In this document: positions 47,781 to 56,568 of the stretch, one piece after another | Layout of the letters: every line of letters begins with the position of its first letter | Numbering within the stretch: the stretch's first letter is position 1 | DNA from: Chitinophaga niabensis | GTDB lineage: Bacteria > Bacteroidota > Bacteroidia > Chitinophagales > Chitinophagaceae | Length of the DNA: 64,000 nt | Reading direction: 5' to 3' | Assembly (NCBI RefSeq): GCF_900129465.1 | Contig: NZ_FSRA01000002.1 | Location: forward strand, 2,108,001 to 2,172,000 | Translations under genes and position numbers: made by a program | Notes under the pieces: model-generated | Databases searched by the model: none | Seen by the model: only the letters and a program-made list of their open reading frames with translations | Told to the model about the DNA's origin: nothing

Positions 47781-47846
47781 TACGGGATGGATACGGGATT
47801 GATACGGGAATGCTACGGGATTGATACGGGATTACTATGGTTTTTC
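47781..47846 (+). repeat. Five 11-bp tandem repeats in the rhamnose control region
   Basis: TACGGGA starts at 47781, 47792, 47803, 47814 and 47825, with exactly 11 bp between each and a degenerate sixth copy (TATGG) at 47836. The typical unit is TACGGGATTGA. Copies fall on one face of the DNA, as expected for a cooperative operator. The array ends about 36 bases before the regulator start. Confidence 0.85.
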
Positions 47847-47881
47847 ATTATCTTGTCTGCCGGATAAATTCCACTGTGCGT

Positions 47882-48913
47882 ATGAAACAACATCCGATCT
47901 TCAAGTATTTATTCATCGACGATTTTTCCGCTACACCTAAATATTATCAGCTGGCCAACTCTATTATCAAGGCCATTGCAGATGAAAAGGTGCAGATGGA
48001 CGATGTGCTGCCTTCCATTAATGAAGTGAGTTATGTTTTTGAGATCTCCCGGGATACGGCGGAAAAGGCATATAAATACTTAAAAGGGCTGGGGGTACTG
48101 GGCTCTGTACCCGGCAAAGGATACTACGTGAAAAATGTTGACCTGGGCCGCCAGTTCAAGATCTTACTCCTGTTCAATAAATTAAGCGAACACAAAAAGA
48201 TCATCTACGATTCTTTTGCCAGTAAACTGGGCGAACAGGCCAGCATCGACTTCTACATCTATAACAGCGATTTTGGTTTATTCAGGAAACTGCTCACGCA
48301 AAAACTGGAAGAATATACGCATGTGGTGATCCTCCCGCACTTCAGGGAAAGATGGGATAATGTGGATGAAGTGATCAACGCCATTCCAAAAGAAAAACTG
48401 ATCCTGCTGGATAAGAAACTGAAGGGGGTAACAGGGGAATATGGCGCGGTGTATGAGAACTTTCAGAAAGACATCTACGAAGCACTGGAGCAGGCGCGGG
48501 ATAAGCTGCAAAAGTACCAGACGGTTAAGATCATTTTCCCGGAATACTCTTATTACCCGGAGGAGATCTTCCTGGGTTTTCAGCAGTTCTGCCAGAATTA
48601 TGCGTTCAGCGGTAAAGTGGTGCGGGATATTGCCACAGAAAACATCCAGCCCGGCGATGTTTATATCAACTTAAGGGAAAACGACCTGGTGGTATTGATA
48701 GAAAAGATCATTTCCCTGGGCCTGGTGATCGGTAAAGATGTAGGCATCATTTCCTACAATGAAACGCCCCTCAAAAAACTGATCCTCAACGGGCTGACCA
48801 CTATTTCCACAGATTTCAGGATCATGGGGGAAATGGCGGCAAAGCTGGTACTGGAGAATTCTAAAGAGCAGATAGAAGTTCCATTCTATATTACAATGAG
48901 ACAATCCTTATGA
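47882..48913 (+). CDS. GntR-type regulator of rhamnose genes with LacI-like domain
   Basis: This 343-residue regulator starts at the ATG in 47882; an upstream in-frame start at 47837 would run into the 11-bp repeat array. It has an N-terminal GntR winged helix (about 15-80: LPSINEVSYVFEISRDTAEK, GYYV) and a LacI-like effector domain with GKDVGIISYNETP near residue 280. Divergent from the rhaTEWIB operon and 4 bases ahead of a GH106 rhamnosidase, it is the obvious candidate regulator responding to rhamnose or a phosphorylated intermediate. It is a paralogue of the regulator at 5254. The 11-bp repeats upstream may be its own binding site. Confidence 0.9.
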   Translation: MKQHPIFKYLFIDDFSATPKYYQLANSIIKAIADEKVQMDDVLPSINEVSYVFEISRDTAEKAYKYLKGLGVLGSVPGKGYYVKNVDLGRQFKILLLFNKLSEHKKIIYDSFASKLGEQASIDFYIYNSDFGLFRKLLTQKLEEYTHVVILPHFRERWDNVDEVINAIPKEKLILLDKKLKGVTGEYGAVYENFQKDIYEALEQARDKLQKYQTVKIIFPEYSYYPEEIFLGFQQFCQNYAFSGKVVRDIATENIQPGDVYINLRENDLVVLIEKIISLGLVIGKDVGIISYNETPLKKLILNGLTTISTDFRIMGEMAAKLVLENSKEQIEVPFYITMRQSL

Positions 48914-48917
48914 CATA

Positions 48918-51671
48918 GTGAAACGCATCCATCTTCTTTTATTGACCCTGTTCCTGTTGGAAGCCGCTACCGCCCAGGTAAAGTGGCCGGAGATCACCCG
49001 GTCTGCCAAACCCTGGACAAGATGGTGGTGGCAGGGCAGCGCTGTAGACAAAGCGGGCTTAACAGCTGCCATGGTCCAATATGAAAAGGCCGGTTTGGGT
49101 GGGTTGGAGATCACGCCTGTTTATGGCGTGAAAGGAAAGGAACAACAGTTCATTCCTTTTCTTACACCCGGATGGATGGAGATGCTGCAGCATACCCTGC
49201 AGGAAGCAAAACGGCTGAACCTGGGAATAGATATGGCTACAGGTACCGGATGGCCTTTTGGCGGGCCATGGGTAACGGATAAGGACGCCAGCAAATACTT
49301 CGCTTTTAAAAAGTATGTTTTAAAACCCGGTTCGGAACTGCCTGAGCCTGTTACTTACATGCAGCAGCCCATTATCAGAAGTGCCAATCCTTTGCAGAAA
49401 GACCTTGTATTAAAGGAACCTGTTACCGCGAATAAAGACTTACAGGCATTGGCTTTAGACCAGGTGCGTTATGCTAAACCATTGCCGCTGATCTCCCTGG
49501 TGGCTTATGATGATAACGGGCAGATCACAGATATTACAAACAAGGTAGATGCGCAGGGAAAACTGAACTGGTCTCCTTCCCGCCTTACAACTGTCTATGC
49601 ACTCTTCCAGGGCTGGCATGGGAAAATGGTAGAACGTGCCGCACCTGGTGGTGAAGGATTTGCGATCGATCACTTTTCTTCTTCCGCACTCGATCACTAT
49701 CTCGGTCATTTTGATAAAGCGTTTGCAGGATATGATCTTACCACATTGCGGAGCTTTTTCAATGACTCTTATGAAGTGGATGATGCCCGCGGTGAAGCTA
49801 ACTGGACGCCTGATCTTTTTGAGGCTTTTCAGAAGAAGCGGGGATACGACCTCCGCAGCCAATTACCTGCTTTACTGGCAAAAGATAGTTCAAAGCAGCA
49901 CCTGATGGTATTGTACGATTATCGCATGACCATTTCTGATCTGTTGCTGGAACAGTTCACCCGGCCCTGGCATCAATGGGCCCGTTCGAAAGGAAAACTG
50001 ATCCGTAACCAGAGCCATGGATCTCCTGCCAATATCCTTGATCTGTACGATGCTATAGATATACCTGAAACAGAGGGTACAGATATCCTGCGTTTTAAAT
50101 TTGCCACTTCTGCTGCCCATGTGAGTGGAAAGCCACTGGCCTCGGCAGAAGCTGCTACCTGGCTGAATGAACATTTTCAATCTTCCCTTGGTGATGTGAA
50201 ACAGGCTATTGATAAATATTTTGTGGGAGGCGTGAACCATATTTTCTATCACGGCACTAATTACTCTCCGCAGCAGGAAGTTTGGCCGGGATGGTTGTTC
50301 TATGCAGCGGTACATTTTACCCCGGCAAATCCTTTCTGGAAAGACTTTGCTGCGTTGAACAGTTATGTGGCACGTTGCCAGTCGTTCTTACAATCAGGTA
50401 AAAGTGATAATGATGTGTTGCTGTATTTCCCGTTCCATGACCGGAACAGCCAGCCTGCGCGTGAGCTGCTGCATCACTTCGATGGCATGGAAGGCTTTCA
50501 TGGCAGTAAGTTTGAAGCAGCGGCAAAGGAAATGCTGGAAGGAGGATACAGCTTTGATCTGATCTCTGACCTGCAATTGCAAAAGGCGCAGGTGCTGAAT
50601 GGCAAGATACATACAGCCGGAGGGCAATACCAGACCATCCTGTTAGCAGGTGTAAAATACCTGCCGCTGGAAACCATAGATAAGCTGATAGCGTTAGTGA
50701 AAGCAGGTGCTACTGTGCTGTTGTATGAGCGCCTTCCGCAGGATGTACCCGGTTATTTTCAGATGGAAAGAAGGGAAGCGGCCTTTAAAGAGAAAATAAA
50801 AGAACTCTCTTCCGCTAAAAATGTTTTCCTGGATACATCACTGACTGAATTGATGAAAGCGGCGCAGGTGCGGCAGGAAATATTTAAACACCTGCAATTT
50901 GTACGCCGCGCTTACAACAACGGGCATTATTATTTTATCAGTAATACTGGTAAAGAGCCGCTTGCGGATTATATCACCTTCAGTTCCAAAGCTACACATG
51001 CTGCATTGTTTGATCCCATGCTGGGCCGGAAAGGTGTGGCCGGGACCAAAGTAACTGCTGATGGCAGGTTACAGGTATATGTGAACCTGGAACCGGGAGA
51101 AAGTTGTATCATTCAAACAGGTACTTTTACCGGAGAAAGTTTTCCTTATACGGTTCCTTCCGGCGAGACTAAAGGTGTTTTGGGTAAGTGGCAGTTGCAA
51201 TTCCCGCAAGGTGTTCCCGCTTCCACCGGGTTGATTTCATGGACCAATATTCCCGGGAAGGAATATTTTTCCGGCACTGCACAATACCGCCTCCGCTTTA
51301 AAAGGCCCGCAGGCAAAGCCGCCGCATGGGAGTTGAATTTAGGCAGGGTGGAAGAAAGCGCCGAATTGTTCCTCAACGGAAAACGTTTGGCTACCCTGAT
51401 AGGGCCTGTGTATAAATTGGTTATACCTGCAGCAGCGCTCAAAGCAGAGAATGAACTACGGATAGCAGTAACGAATAGTATGGCCAATCGCATCATTGAC
51501 CTGGATAAACGGGGAGTGGAATGGAAGAAGTTCTATAACATCAATATGCCTGCCCGTTTACCTGCCAACCGGGGGGCGGATGGACTATTCACAGCTGCGG
51601 GCTGGATACCCAAAGCATCAGGTTTGCTGGGCCCTGTTACACTAACACCCCTTCATTATATCAGGCGATGA
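48918..51671 (+). CDS. GH106-family alpha-L-rhamnosidase
   Basis: This 917-residue exported enzyme starts at a GTG at 48918, 4 bases after the regulator stop. The signal peptide follows directly (KRIHLLLLTLFLLEAATAQ). It matches GH106 by the WTRWWWQGSAVDKAGL N-terminal motif, the GGLEITPVYG strand, DMATGTGWPFGGPW, and a C-terminal beta-sandwich with W-N-I/L-G-R-V-type carbohydrate-binding sequence. GH106 enzymes remove alpha-linked L-rhamnose, for example from rhamnogalacturonan. Its position beside the rhamnose operon supports this. It is translationally coupled to the small ORF at 51668. Confidence 0.92.
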   Translation: MKRIHLLLLTLFLLEAATAQVKWPEITRSAKPWTRWWWQGSAVDKAGLTAAMVQYEKAGLGGLEITPVYGVKGKEQQFIPFLTPGWMEMLQHTLQEAKRLNLGIDMATGTGWPFGGPWVTDKDASKYFAFKKYVLKPGSELPEPVTYMQQPIIRSANPLQKDLVLKEPVTANKDLQALALDQVRYAKPLPLISLVAYDDNGQITDITNKVDAQGKLNWSPSRLTTVYALFQGWHGKMVERAAPGGEGFAIDHFSSSALDHYLGHFDKAFAGYDLTTLRSFFNDSYEVDDARGEANWTPDLFEAFQKKRGYDLRSQLPALLAKDSSKQHLMVLYDYRMTISDLLLEQFTRPWHQWARSKGKLIRNQSHGSPANILDLYDAIDIPETEGTDILRFKFATSAAHVSGKPLASAEAATWLNEHFQSSLGDVKQAIDKYFVGGVNHIFYHGTNYSPQQEVWPGWLFYAAVHFTPANPFWKDFAALNSYVARCQSFLQSGKSDNDVLLYFPFHDRNSQPARELLHHFDGMEGFHGSKFEAAAKEMLEGGYSFDLISDLQLQKAQVLNGKIHTAGGQYQTILLAGVKYLPLETIDKLIALVKAGATVLLYERLPQDVPGYFQMERREAAFKEKIKELSSAKNVFLDTSLTELMKAAQVRQEIFKHLQFVRRAYNNGHYYFISNTGKEPLADYITFSSKATHAALFDPMLGRKGVAGTKVTADGRLQVYVNLEPGESCIIQTGTFTGESFPYTVPSGETKGVLGKWQLQFPQGVPASTGLISWTNIPGKEYFSGTAQYRLRFKRPAGKAAAWELNLGRVEESAELFLNGKRLATLIGPVYKLVIPAAALKAENELRIAVTNSMANRIIDLDKRGVEWKKFYNINMPARLPANRGADGLFTAAGWIPKASGLLGPVTLTPLHYIRR

Positions 51672-51787
51672 AAAAGACCGGAAAACATTGGACCGATGTG
51701 TCCGGGAAGATCTCCCTGCCAGAAGGGTTAAGGCAGGGAAGCATATTTGCAGTAACCAAAGATGAGTTTAATAAATTAAATCAATAG
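51668..51787 (+). CDS. 39-residue small ORF between GH106 and the esterase gene
   Basis: An ATG overlaps the GH106 stop (ATGA), and the TAG ends one base before the next ATG, so the small frame exactly fills the gap. It encodes 39 residues beginning MKKTGKHWTDVSGKISLP and ending DEFNKLNQ, without signal peptide or known motif. Either it is a real micro-protein made by translational coupling or a scar of a lost gene. I do not recognise it. Confidence 0.4.
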   Translation: MKKTGKHWTDVSGKISLPEGLRQGSIFAVTKDEFNKLNQ

Positions 51788-51788
51788 C

Positions 51789-53285
51789 ATGTACAGATTG
51801 ATATTTTTTCTATTGCTGAGTGTTCCGGCAATGGCACAGGTAAAGCTCCCCGCTATTATCAGTGATAACATGGTGTTGCAGCAGCAAACCACCGTTACTT
51901 TATGGGGATGGGCACAACCAGGCGAAGCAGTGAAAGTAGAAGCCGGCTGGGCGAAAGGGAGCCAGGTCACAAAAGCAGATGCCGCAGGTAAATGGGCCGT
52001 ACGCCTGAAAACAGGTAAAGCAGGAGGCCCCTATGTGCTGCGGTTCAATGACGTGGAAGTAAAGAATGTATTGCTGGGAGAAGTATGGCTTGCATCAGGG
52101 CAATCCAATATGGAATTTGTGGTGGTGCGGCAGAATAATAATTACACCGGCGTGTTGAACTATGAACAGGAGATCGCAGGGGCCAATTATCCAAACATCC
52201 GTATGATAGATGTAGGGAATAAAGTAGCCAACGAACCACAGGAGGACCTTTCCGGTAAATGGAAAGTATGTTCTCCGCAAACAGTGGATACTTTTTCTGC
52301 CGTAGCTTATTATTTCGCAAAAGAGATACAGCGGGAAACAGGGTATCCGATAGGCATCATCAATTCCACCTGGGGTGGTACACCGGCAGAATCCTGGACT
52401 AAACAGGAAGTGCTGGAAAATGATAAGGATTTCAAAGTGATCATGGACCGCTTCCGCCAGCAATTAACAGCATATCCTGCAGCTATAGAGGAACATAAGC
52501 TGGCAATGGAAAAGTGGCGGGCAGATACCAGCAGCAAAAAAGGCGGAGCCCCCAGGGAACCCATGGGCCCCAATAACAGCAAAGGACCTTATAAATTATA
52601 CAATGGTATGATCGCACCGATCGTGAACTATACTTTAAAGGGAGTGATCTGGTACCAGGGTGAATCCAATTCAGACCGTGCTTATCAATACCGCCGTCTT
52701 TTCCCGGCCATGATTGCCAGTTGGCGGAAGGACTGGAAGAACAACGATCTTCCTTTCTATTTTGTACAGATCTCTCCGCATCGTGGCCAGAGCCCCGAGA
52801 TCAGGGATGCTCAGCTCTATACTTACAGAACAGTGAAACATACCGGCATAGTGGTAACAACGGACAATGGAGATTCGCTGGATATTCACCCCCGTAATAA
52901 AAAACTGGTGGGGGAACGGCTTTCCCGCTGGGCTTTGAAAAATGAATATGGAAAGGATGTTGTTGTTTCGGGGCCTTTGTATAATGGCTATAAAACAGAA
53001 GGGAATAAGATCAGGCTCTCTTTTGAGCATGCAGATGGATTGCAGGCAAAGGACGGGCCTTTGCAGGAATTCATGATCGCAGGGAATGACCAGCAGTTTG
53101 TACCTGCGCAGGCAAAGATCGACGGAAATACGATCGTGGTATGGTCTGACGGGGTACAACAACCGGCGGCAGTGCGTTTTGCCTGGAGGAACTTTCCGCA
53201 TCCTAACCTTTTTAATAAAGAAGGGCTGCCTGCATCGCCCTTCAAAACAGATAACTGGAAGCAAACCACAGAAGGTAAGAATTAG
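51789..53285 (+). CDS. Exported sialate O-acetylesterase-type SGNH esterase
   Basis: This 498-residue protein has a signal peptide (residues 1-17, cleavage near AMAQ). It is a sialate O-acetylesterase (SASA/DUF303) family member. The catalytic serine block is ASGQSNMEF, followed by WYQGESNSDRAY and the Asp-His pair in DNGDSLDIHPRN. A beta-rich N-terminal domain (about 20-95) precedes it. In plant glycan loci such enzymes remove acetyl groups from pectin or hemicellulose. The gene sits in the rhamnosidase operon, and a strong terminator follows at 53294. Deacetylation of rhamnogalacturonan is a likely role, by context. Confidence 0.9.
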   Translation: MYRLIFFLLLSVPAMAQVKLPAIISDNMVLQQQTTVTLWGWAQPGEAVKVEAGWAKGSQVTKADAAGKWAVRLKTGKAGGPYVLRFNDVEVKNVLLGEVWLASGQSNMEFVVVRQNNNYTGVLNYEQEIAGANYPNIRMIDVGNKVANEPQEDLSGKWKVCSPQTVDTFSAVAYYFAKEIQRETGYPIGIINSTWGGTPAESWTKQEVLENDKDFKVIMDRFRQQLTAYPAAIEEHKLAMEKWRADTSSKKGGAPREPMGPNNSKGPYKLYNGMIAPIVNYTLKGVIWYQGESNSDRAYQYRRLFPAMIASWRKDWKNNDLPFYFVQISPHRGQSPEIRDAQLYTYRTVKHTGIVVTTDNGDSLDIHPRNKKLVGERLSRWALKNEYGKDVVVSGPLYNGYKTEGNKIRLSFEHADGLQAKDGPLQEFMIAGNDQQFVPAQAKIDGNTIVVWSDGVQQPAAVRFAWRNFPHPNLFNKEGLPASPFKTDNWKQTTEGKN

Positions 53286-53293
53286 GCCTTCTT

Positions 53294-53322
53294 AAACCGG
53301 TAAGCACGGCTTACCGGTTTTT
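53294..53322 (+). terminator. Intrinsic terminator ending the rhamnosidase operon
   Basis: AAACCGGTAAGC and GCTTACCGGTTT form a perfect 12-bp stem with ACG loop and a T-run, 9 bases past the esterase stop. Confidence 0.92.
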
Positions 53323-53398
53323 GTTAACTATTTAATAATCATTTCTTCACATTGCGGTTAACCGGGTGCAGTATCATTGGCGAAATAAACATTCGCTT

Positions 53399-54916
53399 AT
53401 GCACGTTAAAAATTTACTTCCTCTTTTAGTAATTGTTTCCTTATTTGCCTGTAACAGAGATAAAGATGAACCTTTCTTTGTTGACGAGGACCCCGCCACT
53501 TTTTCCATTGTGAGTACAATTGACATCGGCGTAAAACCCACTAAACCCGGTGCCGCAGAAATTTCTGCTTATGACCCCATCACCAAACGCCTCTTTACCG
53601 TATCTAATATTGAAGGAGATAATAAGATCGTAGTGATCGATTTTAAAGATCCTGCCAATTTGAGCGTGATCAGGAGCATTGATGTAAAAGCTTATGGTGC
53701 CGTGAACAGCGTATCTGTTTTCAATGGCAAATTAGCCGCAGCGATTGAAGCTGTCAACAAACAGGATAATGGGAAAGTAGTAGTATTCAATACCAGCGAC
53801 TACAGTGTAGTGAAAGAAATAGCGGTAGGTGCATTGCCGGACATGGTGACTTATAGCCCCGATGGCGCTTACATCCTCACAGCTAACGAAGGCGAACCCA
53901 GTGCAGATTACACCAATGATCCTGCCGGTACCGTGTCTGTCATTTCTGTAAACGATAACTACAGCGTGGTGAACCTGGATTTCTCTTCTTTTGCCGCTCA
54001 ACAAGCTGCGCTTGTTCAGAAAGGCTTAAGGGTAGGGGGCCTTAATACCACTTTTGCAAAAGATATGGAACCTGAATATGTAACAGTTTCCGCCGATTCT
54101 AAAACAGCCTGGGTTACTTTGCAGGAGAACAATGCTATTGCCAAGATCAATATCTCCACCAAAACCATCACGGACATATTCCCGCTTGGTTTTAAAGATT
54201 ATAATACGGATGCTAACGCCATGGACCTGAGCGATAGGGATGGTGGCTTTGCGCCCAGGAAATACAAAGTGAGGGGTCTTTACATGCCGGATGCTATTGC
54301 GGTACTGAACAGTGGCGGCATTCCTCATCTCTTTACGGCTAATGAAGGTGATGCCCGCGAATACACTGCTTACACAGATGTAAAAAGACTTTCCAGCCAG
54401 AACCTGGACCCTGCCGTATTCCCTGATGCAGTTGCGTTGAAAACAGAAGCACAGCTGGGCCGTTTGAATATTCCTTACAGGGATTGCGATATCAACGGAG
54501 ATGGGCTGCTGGATGTGATCTATTCCTATGGCGCCCGTTCCTTCAGTGTTTGGAACGGTAACACCGGCGCACAGATCTACGACAGCAAAAATGAACTGGA
54601 TACAAAAGCCAATGCGGCCAATATTTATGATGATGGCCGCAGTGATGATAAGAGCATTGAGCCGGAAGGTATCACCATCGGTGTAGTAGGTAAAAAAACG
54701 GTTGCCTTTGTAGGGTTGGAAAGAGTGGATGCCGTAGCGATCTATGATGTGTCTAATCCTGCAGCGCCTGTTTTCTTACAAATGGTGAAATGTGGCGATG
54801 CGCCGGAAGGTGTGTTGCTGATCCCTGCAAAGGATAGTCCTATTAAGAAGAGCTTGCTGGTAGTGAGCAGTGAAGATGATGGACTGATAAAAGTTTACAA
54901 ACCGAATTCGCTGTAA
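53399..54916 (+). CDS. Choice-of-anchor I-type propeller lipoprotein
   Basis: This 505-residue lipoprotein starts at the ATG in 53399; the in-frame GTG at 53366 would add residues before the signal. The lipobox is LFAC (cysteine near 18). The rest is a beta-propeller-like fold with recurrent strands, matching the choice-of-anchor I family. Segments include GALPDMVTYSPDGAYILTANEGEPS, TANEGDAREY, and IEPEGITIGVVGKKTVAFVGLER. These proteins are secreted or cell-surface and often related to alkaline phosphatases or surface binding. It is a single-gene unit with a terminator at 54939. Function unknown. Confidence 0.85.
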   Translation: MHVKNLLPLLVIVSLFACNRDKDEPFFVDEDPATFSIVSTIDIGVKPTKPGAAEISAYDPITKRLFTVSNIEGDNKIVVIDFKDPANLSVIRSIDVKAYGAVNSVSVFNGKLAAAIEAVNKQDNGKVVVFNTSDYSVVKEIAVGALPDMVTYSPDGAYILTANEGEPSADYTNDPAGTVSVISVNDNYSVVNLDFSSFAAQQAALVQKGLRVGGLNTTFAKDMEPEYVTVSADSKTAWVTLQENNAIAKINISTKTITDIFPLGFKDYNTDANAMDLSDRDGGFAPRKYKVRGLYMPDAIAVLNSGGIPHLFTANEGDAREYTAYTDVKRLSSQNLDPAVFPDAVALKTEAQLGRLNIPYRDCDINGDGLLDVIYSYGARSFSVWNGNTGAQIYDSKNELDTKANAANIYDDGRSDDKSIEPEGITIGVVGKKTVAFVGLERVDAVAIYDVSNPAAPVFLQMVKCGDAPEGVLLIPAKDSPIKKSLLVVSSEDDGLIKVYKPNSL

Positions 54917-54938
54917 ATAATATCTCATGCTTACAATC

Positions 54939-54967
54939 AGGGCCTGGTATTTACCGGGCCCTTTTTT
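54939..54967. terminator. Bidirectional intrinsic terminator
   Basis: An 11-bp stem (AGGGCCTGGTA / TACCGGGCCCT, one G-T) with a short loop and T6 on the plus strand. It separates the convergent lipoprotein and ClC genes. Confidence 0.9.
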
Positions 54968-54969
54968 AT

Positions 54970-56343
54970 TTAAAAGTGATCTGCATCTTCGCTGTGGTCT
55001 GTAATGATCTTTCGTTCTACCAATGCTTTATGGTATACAGAGTGTTTCACATATTTACGGGTGATGAAGTAAGAGATAGCGGTAACGATCATCAGTGGTA
55101 TGAATAACTTATAGCCCCCTGAAATTTCTGCCAGCAGAAAGATAGCTGTTAGCGGCGCATGCATTACACCAGCCAGTACTCCTGCCATGGCTGTGATGAT
55201 GAAGTTGGGCGTATTGAGCTGATAGATGCCGGAAAGGTTCACAAGGTAGGCAAACAGAAAACCGGTTAAACCGCCGGTGATCATAGAAGGGGCAAAGATG
55301 CCCCCATTGCCGCCGGCACTGATCGTCAGGCAGGAACAGACCACTTTGAAGATCAGTAACAATACCGTCATCAGTACAATTGCCCAGGCATGCTGACTGT
55401 AAGATTGCAGCAGCGAATGAGCGGTGAGGGTAGTGTATTCTCCCTGTAACAGGTTAGTGATGGTGGAATACCCCTCGCCATATAAACCTGGTAAAAAGAA
55501 TATGAGCACACATAAAGGAATCCCCGCGATGAGCCAGCTCTTCCAGTTCATCCTTCTCTTTTCGAAATATCCTTCAATGAAATCTACTGAGCGGGAGATA
55601 TATACAGAAACCAATCCGCAAAAGATGCCGAGGAAGATATAGAAGGGAATGGCTTTCATACTCCAGCTTTCGCTGGCAATGAAAATGAACTTGCCGGGAT
55701 AGATGAGCTGTGAAACAACTGTAGCAGTGGCCGTGGAAATAAGTAATGGAATGAAGAAAGGAATACTAAAATCCAGCAGGAATATTTCCAGCACAAAAAT
55801 GATCCCGGCAACGGGGCTGTTAAATACAGCTGCGATACCACTGGCAGTGCCGCATGCCAGCAACAGCACCGTATCTTTGGCAGAAAGGCGGAGATCGTGT
55901 GCTGTGTTGGAACCAATGGCTGCACCGGTTGCTACAATGGGAGCTTCCAATCCAACACTTCCGCCAAAAGCAACAGTGATAGCACTGGTGAGGATGTGGC
56001 CGTAGGTATGTCTTTTTTCGATACGGCCTTTATTGGTGATGATATTATGGATGATGAAACCAACACCTCTGCTGAGCTTATGCCGGAAAAAACGGGTGAG
56101 CAATAACAGGGAGATACCTGTTCCCAGCAATGGCAGCATGGCAGAGAGCCAGTTGCTGTTCATCCAGTTGTTCATTACATCCACCCGGTGTTCGAAGAAT
56201 TGAACCGTGATCTTCAGGAGAACTGCTGCCAGCGCAGCTACCACGCCCACTACAAAACTCAGGAAGATCAGGAAGTTGCGGTGAGAAGTGTATCTTGCTC
56301 TGAACCTGCCGAGGTGTATCAGCCATCTGTTGAGCTTATCCAT
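54970..56343 (-). CDS. ClC-family chloride channel/antiporter
   Basis: This 457-residue inner-membrane protein has about 10-12 hydrophobic helices. ClC selectivity motifs are visible: FGGSVGLEAPIVATGAAIGS, which includes the conserved gating glutamate; ASGIAAVFNSPVAGIIFVLE; and GGNGGIFAPSMITGGLTGF. No CBS domains follow, as in many bacterial ClC antiporters. It probably exchanges chloride for protons. It ends 3 bases past a bidirectional terminator and is preceded on its upstream side by a 225-base gap with an approximately 45-bp degenerate repeat. Not part of the sugar loci. Confidence 0.92.
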   Translation of the reverse strand: MDKLNRWLIHLGRFRARYTSHRNFLIFLSFVVGVVAALAAVLLKITVQFFEHRVDVMNNWMNSNWLSAMLPLLGTGISLLLLTRFFRHKLSRGVGFIIHNIITNKGRIEKRHTYGHILTSAITVAFGGSVGLEAPIVATGAAIGSNTAHDLRLSAKDTVLLLACGTASGIAAVFNSPVAGIIFVLEIFLLDFSIPFFIPLLISTATATVVSQLIYPGKFIFIASESWSMKAIPFYIFLGIFCGLVSVYISRSVDFIEGYFEKRRMNWKSWLIAGIPLCVLIFFLPGLYGEGYSTITNLLQGEYTTLTAHSLLQSYSQHAWAIVLMTVLLLIFKVVCSCLTISAGGNGGIFAPSMITGGLTGFLFAYLVNLSGIYQLNTPNFIITAMAGVLAGVMHAPLTAIFLLAEISGGYKLFIPLMIVTAISYFITRKYVKHSVYHKALVERKIITDHSEDADHF

Positions 56344-56372
56344 GCCGCTAAAATAGGCATTCTGAAATAAAC

Positions 56373-56545
56373 CTGCCGGCTATGCGTTTCGGGCAGGGGG
56401 ATTTTCTGATTGATTGTGTTGCCTTGCAATACGCCAGGCAGGGGAGGCTCATTGACTGCGTTGCCTGGCTGGCAATACGTTAGGTAGGAGATTTTCTCCA
56501 TGGTTTGCATTGCCATGCTAGCTGGCAATACTTTCATGAAGGAAC
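56373..56545. repeat. Degenerate approximately 45-bp tandem repeat upstream of the ClC gene
   Basis: Four related units start near 56373, 56419, 56461 and 56510. The core is TTGCC...GGCAATACG, with a following AGGnAGG part. Inner copies carry TTGCC/GGCAA dyads that can form hairpins. Located between the AraC gene end and ClC start. Function unknown. Confidence 0.65.
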
Positions 56546-56568
56546 ATCAAATATCACTCCCTGCAGCA

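Larger units (their letters stand above)
47553..47881. other. Divergent rhaT / regulator intergenic region
   Basis: This 329-base gap has no gene. It contains a 9-bp inverted repeat near rhaT (47586-47627), two copies of TTTTTTGCGG at 47691 and 47720, and five TACGGGA repeats with exact 11-bp period at 47781-47835, followed by a near -7 match TATCTTGT close to 47850. Confidence 0.6.
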
